DNA from: Sorangium cellulosum So ce56
GTDB taxonomy: Bacteria; Myxococcota_A; Polyangia; Polyangiales; Polyangiaceae
Assembly: GCF_000067165.1 (NCBI RefSeq)
Contig: NC_010162.1
Span: 3,864,501 to 3,928,500, forward strand
DNA: 64,000 nucleotides
Reading direction: 5' to 3'
In this document: positions 45,258-53,211 of the stretch, in pieces
Layout: every line of letters begins with the position of its first letter
How positions within the stretch are numbered: position 1 is the stretch's first letter
Program-made: the position numbers and the translations under genes
Notes under the pieces: generated by a model
What the model was told of the DNA's origin: nothing
Databases searched by the model: none
The model's input: only the letters and a program-made list of their open reading frames with translations

Positions 45258-46718
45258 ATGATCGACGCGTCGACGCTGGGCAAGGAGCTCGCGGGCCGGT
45301 ACAGCGTGGAGGGGCTGCTCGGCGTGGGCTCGATGGGCGCCGTCTTCCGCGCGCGCCACCTCGCGCTCGCGCGGGTCGTGGCGATCAAGGTGCTCACCGG
45401 GCACACGGATCCGAACGCCGGGGAGCGGATGCTGCGCGAGGCGCGCATCTCGGCGCTCATCAAGTCGCCGCACGTGGTGGGCTGCTACGACTTCGGCTTC
45501 CTCTCGAGCCGATCGCCGTTCATGGTGATGGAGTACGTGGGCGGCCCGTCGCTGGCCGCGCGGCTCCAGGATGGGCCGCTGCCGCTCGACGATCTGCGGC
45601 GCTACATGCTCCATGCGGCGCGGGGGATGGCCGCCGCGACCGAGCTCGGCGTGATGCACCGCGACCTGAAGCCGTCGAACATGCTGATCGCCCCGTCCGG
45701 GGAGCTGAAGGTCGCCGATTTCGGCCTCGCGCGCCTGACCGCCACGACGGGGCCCTCGGCGCTCCGGGAGCAGCCCCTCACCGCGATGGGCACCGTGCTG
45801 GGGACGCCGTTCTACATGGCGCCCGAGCAGGCGTGGAGCCCGCAGGAGAGCGACACGCGCGCGGACATCTACAGCTATGGCGCGTCGTTCTACCACGCGG
45901 CCACGGGACAGCGGCCGTTCGAGGAGCAGGAGCTCTTGCCGCTCCTGCTCGCGCACCGGCAGGACATCCCGGCCCGTCCGCGGGCGCTCCGTCCCGAGCT
46001 CGACGAGGATGTGCAGACCGTCCTGGAGCGCTGCCTGGCCAAGGACCCGAAGGACCGCTTCCAGTCCTTCGACGAGATCGACACCGCCCTCGTGGGCGCC
46101 CAGAGCACCCGCTGGGGGGATCCGCACGACCTGACGCTCCGCGTGTACATGGAGCAGTACAAGCGCTTCCGGCCCGCCCTCCTGTCGGGCGGCCCTGCGG
46201 GGCCGGTGACGGCCTTCCAGTTCCACGGGGACAGGACGCTCTCGATCGTGCGCGCGAACATCGCGGGCGTGTCGGCGGACGCGCTCGTGAGCGCGGACGA
46301 CGGGCAGCTCACCATGTCCGGCGGCGTGGCGCTCGCCCTGAACCACGCGAGCGGCGGCGTGTGCCACATGGAGACGCGCAAGTACGTCCCCGTGCGGCAC
46401 GGCGGGGTGGTGGTCAGCTCCGGCGGCAGGTTGAACGCGCGGTTCGTGTTCCACGCGATCACGCTCGACTGGGATCACGTGGCGACCTACAGGCCGACGC
46501 GCGATCTCATCCTGCGGCTCCTGGAAGGGTGCTTTTATCACGCGGACACGATGAAGCTCCGGAGCATGGCGCTGCCGCTGCTCGGGGCGGGGAGGGCGGG
46601 CTTCTCGCCCGCCGAGTGCCTCGACACGATGGTGGAGTTCCTCGTGAAGGCGATGCTCCTCGGAGGGACAGGGCTGTCGCACGTGACGATCGTGCTCCGG
46701 GAGGGCGCAGGGGTCTGA
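45258..46718 (+). CDS. Ser/Thr protein kinase fused to a macro domain
   Basis: 486 residues from ATG 45258 (a TTG at 45201 is in frame, without Shine-Dalgarno). The kinase domain (about 15-280) is complete: Gly loop GVGSMGAVF, Lys44 in VVAIKVL, HRDLKPSN at 135-142, DFG at 154-156 and APEQ. Residues about 322-483 form a macro domain (ADALVSADDGQLTMSGGVALA, LPLLGAGRAGFSPAECLDTM, HVTIVL), a fold that binds ADP-ribose or related nucleotides. No membrane segment separates them. The kinase may sense an ADP-ribose signal. Type VI loci often carry a regulatory kinase (PpkA), which fits the DUF2169 neighbour 79 bases upstream. Confidence 0.9.
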   Translation: MIDASTLGKELAGRYSVEGLLGVGSMGAVFRARHLALARVVAIKVLTGHTDPNAGERMLREARISALIKSPHVVGCYDFGFLSSRSPFMVMEYVGGPSLAARLQDGPLPLDDLRRYMLHAARGMAAATELGVMHRDLKPSNMLIAPSGELKVADFGLARLTATTGPSALREQPLTAMGTVLGTPFYMAPEQAWSPQESDTRADIYSYGASFYHAATGQRPFEEQELLPLLLAHRQDIPARPRALRPELDEDVQTVLERCLAKDPKDRFQSFDEIDTALVGAQSTRWGDPHDLTLRVYMEQYKRFRPALLSGGPAGPVTAFQFHGDRTLSIVRANIAGVSADALVSADDGQLTMSGGVALALNHASGGVCHMETRKYVPVRHGGVVVSSGGRLNARFVFHAITLDWDHVATYRPTRDLILRLLEGCFYHADTMKLRSMALPLLGAGRAGFSPAECLDTMVEFLVKAMLLGGTGLSHVTIVLREGAGV

Positions 46719-46891
46719 GGGAGCGCCCTCTTGGCGGGTAGCGCCGCGTCATCGCCCCCGGCGACCACGTTCACGACCACGATGGGGACTGCCGGGGGGG
46801 CGGGCTAGATGCCCGGAACGCGCTTGGGCACGGCTCCCGCGCAGCCCAGCCGGCCTCCTGCACGTCGATTTTGTGTCCTTTATCACTGAAT

Positions 46892-47231
46892 GCCGCCTCC
46901 TGCGCGGCCATGGCCACCTCCTGCGCAGCGCCGGCGGCTCTCCTGCGCGGCCATGGCCGCCTCCTGCGCGGTGCCGGCGGCTCTCCTGCGCGGCCATGGC
47001 CGCCTCCTGCGCGGTGCCGGCGGCTCTCCTGCGCGGCCATGGCCGCCTCTTGCGCGGTGCCGGCGGCTCTCCTGCGCGGCCTTGGCCGCCTCCTGCGCAG
47101 CGCCGCTGGCTCTCCTGCGCAGCCATGGCCACCTCTTGCGCGGTGCCGGCGGCTCTCCTGCGCGGCCTTGGCCACCTCCTGCGCAGCACCGGCGGCTCTC
47201 CTGCGCGGCCATGGCCGCCTCCTGCGCAGCG
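46892..47231. repeat. 43-bp tandem repeat array
   Basis: Seven full units begin at 46906, 46949, 46992, 47035, 47078, 47121 and 47164, exactly 43 bases apart, with a partial eighth at 47207 and a partial unit before the first. Each unit is two related halves of 21 and 22 bases (GGCCATGGCCGCCTCCTGCG and GGTGCCGGCGGCTCTCCTGC, each plus one or two bases). Copies differ at few positions. The period is not a multiple of three, so each unit reads in a new frame, and no stop occurs in several frames on either strand. The array is therefore probably non-coding. Confidence 0.92.
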
Positions 47232-47278
47232 CGAGCTTCGAGCGGTGCGGAGGGCCTGGCTCTCTCGTCCCGCGGAGC

Positions 47279-47552
47279 GGCAGAGTACACGCTGAGCCCC
47301 GACCGCGAGGCCGAGCTGCGCCGAGAGGCCGAGTCGCTCGGCGACAGTACGATGTATTTCCCAGGCAAGCTCGCTCCCCGCGTCATCTGGTCGAGCCGCA
47401 TCCAGCTCGCCGCTGGGCGCGACGCGGCGGATCTCGTGCGCACGCCGTTCGCCGACCACGAGCCCCCGCTCACGCGCGAGGAGATCCGCGGGTTCCGCGA
47501 CAAGATCGAGCTCCTGCGCGCCACGCAATCGCGCTGGCACGCGAAGACTCCC
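47279..47552 (+). pseudogene. Fragment of an unrecognised gene
   Basis: After the repeat array one plus frame reads like ordinary protein (DREAELRREAESLGDSTMYF, later LTREEIRGFRDKIELLRATQ) with normal myxobacterial codon use. It has no start of its own and runs into the 34-bp duplication, which changes the frame. I take it as the remains of a gene whose 5' part was lost or replaced by the repeats. No family is recognised. Confidence 0.35.
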
Positions 47553-47586
47553 CGCCACGCAATCGCGCTGGCACGCGAAGACTCCC
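47519..47586. repeat. Perfect 34-bp tandem duplication
   Basis: Two identical 34-base copies lie head to tail at 47519-47552 and 47553-47586 (unit begins CGCCACGCAATCGCGCTGGC and ends GACTCCC). Because 34 is not divisible by three, it shifts any frame that runs through it. Confidence 0.95.
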
Positions 47587-47744
47587 AATCACATCACTGC
47601 CAGCACACCGGCATATGCCCGGGACGGGTCGACTCCTGTCTCTTCGGATTGCTCGCCGATTTTCTGTTTGACGCCCAGATCCCACCCAGAACAATGGCGG
47701 GTGTCCCCACACCGCATGTCGCGGCTCGGCCAGGAGCGTTCACC

Positions 47745-48412
47745 ATGTCGATGCGCTTCCACGGCAAGGTCGGCCTGTTCTGCGCTTGTAGCCTCGTCGC
47801 CGCCCCCGTCCCGGCGCTGGCGCTCGAGTTCAGCGGCGGTGTCAGCGTCGGCGGGATCCAGGTCGGGACCGAGCCCGAGCTCGCCGTGAGCCCCTTCATC
47901 GGGTGGCTGTGGCGCAGGACGAGCGACTTCCGGATCGAAGTCCACAACATGCTCAGCATCGTGCCAGGGGCAGGCGTCGGGGTCTACGATCGGACGGCGG
48001 TCACCTTCGGGTACACAACGAAGACCGGCAACATCAGCCTCGGGCCTTCGCTGGCGATCTACATGATGCGCGTGTGCGGCGCCGTGATCTGCGACCGCGT
48101 GATGGGGTTGGCTCCGGGCGCCCGCGCCCAGTCCGACTCCAGGGCGATCATGCGAGCCTGGACGAGGCCAAGGAGCGATGCGAGTATGCCAACGGGGTGC
48201 ACCTCGGCTCGGGGGCGCAGTCGTGCGGCCCGTGCCGGTGGGTGAATGGCGCGAATGGGGATTGCAAGGAGCGCTGCAAGCTGAACTGTGACGCAATTCA
48301 CGACGGTTGTCATGAGGACTGCACAAAACGCGATCCTACGTCAACGTGTCGCGCGAAGTGTAATGCCGATTATTCGAAGTGTCTTCGCAAGTGCGAGGAT
48401 AGCTGCAAGTGA
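47745..48412 (+). pseudogene. Secreted Cys-rich protein with apparent frameshift
   Basis: ATG 47745 has AGGAG eight bases upstream and begins a signal peptide (GLFCACSLVAAPVPALALEF). A beta-rich region follows (FSGGVSVGGIQVGTEPE, TAVTFGYTTKTGNISLGPS) to about VICDRVMGLAPG near 48,120; read on, that frame ends at 48245. A different frame from about 48,160 to the stop at 48412 encodes a Cys-rich tail (LDEAKERCEYANG, CKERCKLNCDAIHDGCHEDC) with no start of its own. The simplest reading is one gene broken between about 48,120 and 48,165. Two separate genes or a sequencing error remain possible. A small paralog gene starts seven bases after the stop. Confidence 0.5.
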
Positions 48413-48418
48413 GGTCCA

Positions 48419-48706
48419 ATGCTTGAGCTGACCACGATATTTACCCCAGTGGACGGTAGTCCGACGCGGACCATCACGCTTCGAATCAGTGATGTGCGGC
48501 TCGATTCCGATGGCGCTTCGTGGTCTGTTGCCGTGGAGATTCTCGGGTTCAAGGATGATGACAGGGTTCGGCTGAAACAGGTGGACTGGACACAGGCGAT
48601 CGTGGATGGTGCCCAATTCATCGCTCGGAGGGTCAACGACAAGGTCGAGAACGCGGGCGGCGGAACCCTCGACCCACCCATCTGGAACACGACATGGGGA
48701 ACTTGA
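48419..48706 (+). CDS. Small unknown protein, copy 1 of a tandem family
   Basis: 95 residues, ATG 48419, GAGG four bases upstream, directly behind the Cys-rich gene. It is beta-rich (TRTITLRISDVRLDSDG, SWSVAVEILGFKDDDRV), then has one helix (TQAIVDGAQFIARRVNDK) and a GGGTLDPPIW end. It is clearly homologous to the gene at 49281 and to the broken copy at 48985. The plan of strands, one helix containing QA and a short tail resembles DUF6968-type proteins, but I am unsure. There is no signal peptide. It could be an immunity-type protein, given copy number and setting. Confidence 0.72.
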   Translation: MLELTTIFTPVDGSPTRTITLRISDVRLDSDGASWSVAVEILGFKDDDRVRLKQVDWTQAIVDGAQFIARRVNDKVENAGGGTLDPPIWNTTWGT

Positions 48707-48984
48707 GCGAGTGGACGCGATGGTGGACACCAATGCTCGGCGCCGCGCGCTCGGGGCGGTGGTCGAGCTCGGCCATGTGGCCGGCGAGCTCTTCAGCATG
48801 GCTGGGGTGAGGTTCGCGAGCACGAGGCCGGATCGAGGTCGCCGTCGGCCTGGTCGAGCATGCCGGGGGGCGGCCGCGGGATCGACGGGGGCGCTGGTGA
48901 GCTCGGAGCGCGCCAGCGTCGCGCTACATGGCGCCCGTATCAGTCGCTATCTCAGGAATTGTGAGAAAGTGCTAGGGATGAACA
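48707..48984. other. 278-base spacer between small paralogs
   Basis: A weak plus-strand frame (VDTNARRRALGAVVELGHV) runs through part of it but has no support as a gene. Otherwise nothing is seen. Confidence 0.4.
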
Positions 48985-49267
48985 ATGAGTTCTCATGCGG
49001 CCACAAGGGCGCTGGTGCGCACCCTCGAAATGACGCTGCCAGGATCGAGCGACGTCCACGATATCGTTGTTCGCATCGGGCTTCCAGAGGCCGATCCCCT
49101 TCCGGGCGGAGATTTTCGTGTGGGGAGACGAGAACGCGTTCGATTGCCGGCTAGCCGGTGCGGATCCGTTCTACGCTGTGGAGCTGGCTGCTCAGTTTGT
49201 GTCCAAGTACCTCCGCGGTCGAGCGGAAGATGAGGGCGGCACGCTTGAACCGCCGATTGTGCCGTAA
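48985..49267 (+). pseudogene. Small unknown protein, copy 2, single-base frameshift
   Basis: ATG 48985 with AGGGA upstream opens a frame (SSDVHDIVVRIGLPEADPLP) like the start of its neighbours. At 49104-49106 (CCGGGCGG) the homologous reading moves to the next frame. Skipping one G gives PLPAEIFVWGDENAFD, then FYAVELAAQFVSKYL and GGTLEPPIVP, ending at TAA 49265-49267. This matches the helix and GGTLDPPI end of copy 1. An extra G in a run of three explains the break; a sequencing error would look the same. Confidence 0.6.
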
Positions 49268-49280
49268 AGAGAGAGGGTGG

Positions 49281-49559
49281 ATGAGCGCGATAATAGAGGT
49301 TATGTCCATGTTTACGCCCTCGGACGGAGGCGCGCCGCGGACCATCACGATCCGCGTTGGCGACCTCCGCGAGGAGCCCGACGGACTGTGGTCTGTGGCC
49401 GTGGACGTGCTCGGGTTCAAGACCGATGATCACGTACGTCGCAAGGGCGCTCACTGGCTGAACACCATCGAGAGCGCGGCTGGCTTCATTCGGCAGCTCG
49501 CCGGAGGCAAGGTCAGGGATTACGGTGGCACCATGACCCCGCTCCTCCTTCCGCCTTGA
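49281..49559 (+). CDS. Small unknown protein, copy 3 of the tandem family
   Basis: 92 residues, ATG 49281 behind GAGAGGG. It closely resembles copy 1: MFTPSDGGAPRTITIRVGDL against IFTPVDGSPTRTITLRISDV, then LWSVAVDVLGFKTDDHV and the helix NTIESAAGFIRQLAGG. The C-terminus differs (GGTMTPLLLPP). No family is assigned with certainty. Its conservation beside a broken copy suggests duplication and decay in this accessory region. Confidence 0.72.
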   Translation: MSAIIEVMSMFTPSDGGAPRTITIRVGDLREEPDGLWSVAVDVLGFKTDDHVRRKGAHWLNTIESAAGFIRQLAGGKVRDYGGTMTPLLLPP

Positions 49560-50493
49560 CGTCTGCGGCACGAGAGTCCGAGCTCGCATCGCGCCGCCTT
49601 CGGCGTCGAGGCGCCGAAGGACCGCAGCGGCCGTCCCGGAGTCCGCTTGCCCCTTCCTGCGGGCGTCTGGCTGTCCTCGTCCACGGTGACGCTCCCTGGG
49701 CGGAGCCGGATCGCCCGCCGAGGCGAGCTTCAATCGGGGCGGCTCGTCCCCGCAGGCCCGAGACCGCAATGCTGCCGTTGGTCTCAAGGGGTCAACGGGC
49801 CTTACCAGCGAGTCGAGGTGCCTCGCATGGCGCGCTTTCCGGTTGACAACGCACCGGTACTGCGCAGCCCAGACGCGGCCGTTCCGCCCTCGGTACCTTC
49901 GCCTCCGCCGTCGTGACCGCCCGGATCGCGCGGTCGTCGCTTTTCCAGGAGAGTGAACGAATCTAGGGCCGACAGAGGTCCATGATCGAACCCGTGCGCG
50001 CAGCGTGACTGTATCTTGCGACGCACGGCACAGCGGAACTGCCGCGATGAAGCCGTAAGGACCCTTGACTTTCGCCTCATGGCTATAAGAATATTCCAAG
50101 CCGCCCTTGACGGTCCGGGCTTCTCTCAGCCGGGCGCCGCAGCCGGTCGCGGGATCGCGCAAGGGCCGACGCCGAGTGAGGCTACTGCGGGGATTCCTTG
50201 CTTCTTGCGGCTGCGCGTCCGGGGTGCTCTCGCTCTCTCTGAAGTGATGCCTATCCCCATTACATAGGGTATTCGCATGTGAGTGTCTCTTCGACAAACG
50301 TCGTGATCGCCAGGCCTGTGTCGGCGCAGGCACTGCGGGTGCATCCATGATCACCGGGAACATGGGCGCGCTCGCCGGAACATTCGAGTTTTGACCGCTG
50401 GATCGAAGGGGCCGCAGACGGCTCGGTGGGTTCATGAATCCATCGAGAGAAGAAGTTTGAGGCTCGGCCGGTCCATCATGGAGAACCCTTCAA
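49560..50493. other. 934-base gap with possible gene debris
   Basis: No complete gene is supported. On the minus strand about 50,030-50,110 one frame reads protein-like (KGGLEYSYSHEAKVKGPYGF) but has no start or matching context, so it may be debris. The stretch about 50,085-50,100 and the area around 50,260-50,330 are AT-richer than the rest. Promoter signals for the xylanase gene probably lie near 50,400-50,480. Confidence 0.5.
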
Positions 50494-51462
50494 ATGCGCG
50501 TCGCTCCCTTGCTTGTCTACGTATCCGCTTCGGTCGCATGCGGCCTGCTGGCGTGCAACGCCGAGCGCATCGTGGGCGAGGACCTCGAAGTCCCGGACTC
50601 CTCGTCGAGCAGCTCGTCGTCGAGCAGCAGCTCGGGAACGGGCGGCGGCGGGGCCGGCGGGGGCTCGTCGTCGAGCAGCAGCTCGGGAACGGGCGGCGGC
50701 GGGACCGGTGGGGCGGGCGGAGGCCCGTCGTCGAGCAGCAGCTCGGGAACGGGCGGCGGCGGGACCGGTGGGGCGGGCGGGGGTTCGTCGTCGAGCAGCA
50801 GCTCGGGGACGGGCGGCGGCGGGGCCGGCGGGGCCGCCGGGGAGGGTGGGGCCGGCGGCGCGCCCGACACGTGCACGACATCCGAACAGTCGGTCTGCAG
50901 CAATCAAACCGGCGACCACTGCGGCTTCACCTATCAACTCTGGGTGGACCAGGGGACCGGCTGCCTGACCAGCACCGCGGATGGCTTCAGCGTGGAATGG
51001 AGCGATATCAACAATTTGCTGGGCCGCAAAGGCCTGAGGCCCGGGTCGGGGAATCAGATCGTGACCTACGAGGCTGACTTTCAGCCAAACGGCAACGCCT
51101 ACCTGGGTGTCTATGGATGGACGAAGAACCCGAACGTCGAATATTATATCGTTGATGGCTGGGGCACCTGGCGCCCCCCTGGCGGAACAAGGACCATGGG
51201 CACCGTCACGAGCGACGGAGGCGTCTATGAAATCTACAGAATCGATCGATCCGATGTGATTGGGATTGATGGCGTCAATGCCCCTCCCCAGTTCTGGAGC
51301 GTTCGCATGCAGAAGCGCACGAGCGGAACCATCACCGTCGCCAACCACTTCGACGCATGGAAGAGCCTGGGCATGAACATGGGGACCTTGAGCGAGGTCT
51401 CGATGCTCGTGGAAGGATATCAGAGCAGCGGAAGGGCCGAGGTGAGCTTCTCCATGAGGTGA
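50494..51462 (+). CDS. GH11 endo-1,4-beta-xylanase lipoprotein
   Basis: 322 residues, ATG 50494 with GGAG ten bases upstream. A lipobox (GLLAC, Cys21) predicts a lipid anchor. Residues about 36-123 are a Ser/Gly linker made of poly-Ser and GTGGGG blocks, encoded by 60-bp DNA repeats. The rest is a glycoside hydrolase family 11 jelly-roll. The nucleophile is Glu216 in NPNVEYYIV and the acid/base is Glu307 in VEGYQSSGRAEV; WGTWRPPGGT, YEIYRIDRS and WSVRMQKRTSGTITV are typical. It cuts xylan at the cell surface. Most GH11 enzymes are freely secreted, so anchoring through a long linker is notable. Confidence 0.95.
   Translation: MRVAPLLVYVSASVACGLLACNAERIVGEDLEVPDSSSSSSSSSSSSGTGGGGAGGGSSSSSSSGTGGGGTGGAGGGPSSSSSSGTGGGGTGGAGGGSSSSSSSGTGGGGAGGAAGEGGAGGAPDTCTTSEQSVCSNQTGDHCGFTYQLWVDQGTGCLTSTADGFSVEWSDINNLLGRKGLRPGSGNQIVTYEADFQPNGNAYLGVYGWTKNPNVEYYIVDGWGTWRPPGGTRTMGTVTSDGGVYEIYRIDRSDVIGIDGVNAPPQFWSVRMQKRTSGTITVANHFDAWKSLGMNMGTLSEVSMLVEGYQSSGRAEVSFSMR
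50612..50820. repeat. 60-bp imperfect tandem repeats coding the xylanase linker
   Basis: Units of 60 bases (20 codons), each containing TCGTCGAGCAGCAGCTCGGG and a GGCGGCGGCGGG block, recur in register at about 50,641, 50,701 and 50,761; a shorter first unit precedes them. The period keeps frame, so linker length can vary without breaking the gene. Confidence 0.85.
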
Positions 51463-51513
51463 GCGCCGGGGAGCGAGCGTCGACCCGCCCCGCCCCCCGG
51501 GCCGCTCGCCGAG

Positions 51514-52323
51514 CTAGCGCCCGCTCGCACCGTCTCCCCGCGCGACCACGGACACCCGCAGCGCGCCGACCCCGCGCGCCTCGGCCGTGGCGCCGGCGAT
51601 ATCGATGACGAGCTCGTCGCCGGACACGATCGGCCCCACGCCCTGGGGCGTCCCGGTCGCGATGACGTCGCCAGGCTCCAGCGTCATCACCCGGCTGATG
51701 TACGCGACCAGCTCGGGCACTCCCCAGATCATCTGCGCCGTCATCCCGTCCTGCCGCACCTGGGAGTTCACGACTGCCCGCACGCGGAGCGCCGCGGGAT
51801 CGAGCGCCGTCTCGATCCACGGCCCCACGGGGCAGAACGTGTCGAACCCCTTGCCCCGCGTGAATTGCACGTCCTTCCGCTGCAGATCCCGCGCGGTGAT
51901 GTCGCCCAGGCAGGTGTACCCGAGCACGTGGTCCAGCGCGTCCTCCAGCCGCACGGCCCGGGCGCGGCGGCCGATGATCACGCCGAGCTCCGCCTCGTGC
52001 TCGACCCGCTGGCTCTCCGGAGGGAGCACGATGGACTGGCCAGGACCGATGAGCGCCGAGGGCGGCTTGAGGAAGAGGAGCGGCTCGACCGGGACGTCGT
52101 TGCCCAGCTCCTGCGCGTGCGCGGCGTAATTGCGCCCCACACACACGATCTTCGTGGGGGCCACGGGGCAGGCGAGGTCGATGTCGGTCCACGCCACCGC
52201 CTCCCCCGTGGTCTTGCCGCCGAGCCAGGGCGGAGCGTCCAGGACGAGCGCGGCTGCGCCGTCGAGGCGGGCGAAGAAGGCTGGGCGATCCTGATCGGGA
52301 GGCGCGAGGCGAGCGAAGCGCAT
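51514..52323 (-). CDS. Fumarylacetoacetate hydrolase family protein
   Basis: 269 residues, ATG 52323. FAH-family features are KIVCVGRNYAAHAQELG, FLKPPSALIGPG, the metal-binding acidic residues in EHEAELGVIIGR and CLGDITARDLQ, KGFDTFCPVGPW, and the C-terminal GDVIATGTPQGVGP. Members cleave C-C bonds in beta-diketo acids or decarboxylate oxaloacetate, mostly in aromatic or amino acid catabolism; the substrate cannot be fixed here. The protein is cytoplasmic. It stands alone between the xylanase gene and a methyltransferase gene. Confidence 0.92.
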   Translation of the reverse strand: MRFARLAPPDQDRPAFFARLDGAAALVLDAPPWLGGKTTGEAVAWTDIDLACPVAPTKIVCVGRNYAAHAQELGNDVPVEPLLFLKPPSALIGPGQSIVLPPESQRVEHEAELGVIIGRRARAVRLEDALDHVLGYTCLGDITARDLQRKDVQFTRGKGFDTFCPVGPWIETALDPAALRVRAVVNSQVRQDGMTAQMIWGVPELVAYISRVMTLEPGDVIATGTPQGVGPIVSGDELVIDIAGATAEARGVGALRVSVVARGDGASGR

Positions 52324-52458
52324 GGCGCGAGCAAAGCGCGATCTTCGCGTCGCGGCAAGCCTCGGAGACCCGCGCGCCGCGACGTTCGAGCGCCGGGCGC
52401 CCGCCAGCGCGGAGCTCGTGCGTCGTGGTCGTCGCGCGACGTCGGCGGCGGGCCGCCG

Positions 52459-53043
52459 TCACCGAGGAGGCGCCGCGACGCCCCGGCGTCGCGCGACGAG
52501 GCGAGCCTCGTGATGCCCTTCCTCGAGCCACCCTTCCTCGTAACGGACCACCTCGAGCGCCTCGCCGAGGAGCCCCGGCAGCTCGCCGTCGTCGAGCAGC
52601 CAGCGCGCGCTCGGGTGCGCGTGCCGCAGCAGGTTCGACCGCGTCGGGTGCACGACGACGAGGTGCCCGCCCGGGGCGAGCTCCGCCGCGCAGGCCGCGA
52701 GCCTGCGCTCGAGGAAGTAGAAGATCAGGAGGAGGTCCCACGGCCCGGCGGGGAGCGGGTCGCGCTCCACGTCGAGCGCCACCGTGCGCAGCGCGAGCCC
52801 TTCTCTCGCCGCGGCGGTCCGCGCGACGCCGAGCCCGACCTCGGAGATGTCGGCCAGCGTCACGTCGAGCCCGCGCCGCGCGAGCCACAGGGCGTGACGA
52901 CCCGCGCCGCCCGCCAGGTCGAGCGCGCGCCCGCGCCGGGGCAGGAGCGGATCGAGCGCCGTGAGCACGGCGGACGGCTCCCCCGGATCGCCGCCGCCCT
53001 CGCGGTAGCGGGCGTCCCACCTCGTGCGATCGTCGTCCGACAC
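52459..53043 (-). CDS. Class I SAM-dependent methyltransferase
   Basis: 194 residues. GTG 53043 sits five bases behind AGGAGGA and was preferred to an in-frame ATG at 53082. The start TRWDARYREG, motif I ALDLAGGAGRHALWLA, the acidic motif II VTLADIS and WDLLLIFYFLERRL fit small TehB-like methyltransferases. The substrate is unknown. About 135 bases separate it from the FAH-family gene on the same strand. Confidence 0.88.
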   Translation of the reverse strand: MSDDDRTRWDARYREGGGDPGEPSAVLTALDPLLPRRGRALDLAGGAGRHALWLARRGLDVTLADISEVGLGVARTAAAREGLALRTVALDVERDPLPAGPWDLLLIFYFLERRLAACAAELAPGGHLVVVHPTRSNLLRHAHPSARWLLDDGELPGLLGEALEVVRYEEGWLEEGHHEARLVARRRGVAAPPR

Positions 53044-53211
53044 GCTGTCCTCCTGTCCTGCTGGCCGCGCCGGGGCGAACACCGGCGAGCGCCCCTCGCC
53101 GGCGCGGAGCGTACCATCCTCCAGCGGGGCCGCCTCGGCGTGGGGCGACGGCGCGGGCCGGCGTCTTCTGGACGCGCGGCATGACCTGGCCTAGCACGCC
53201 GGCGGTTTGCC

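Noticed and set aside
40410..46718. Complete type VI secretion system
   Set aside because: Only DUF2169 and accessory-type genes are present. No sheath, baseplate, VgrG, PAAR or ClpV gene is in the window.
46892..47231. CRISPR array
   Set aside because: The 43-base units are directly contiguous, with no unique spacers and no cas genes nearby.
46871..48245. Protein-coding gene running through the 43-bp repeats
   Set aside because: The period of 43 shifts the frame each unit, several frames are open equally, and the predicted peptides are low-complexity Ala/Cys/Pro.
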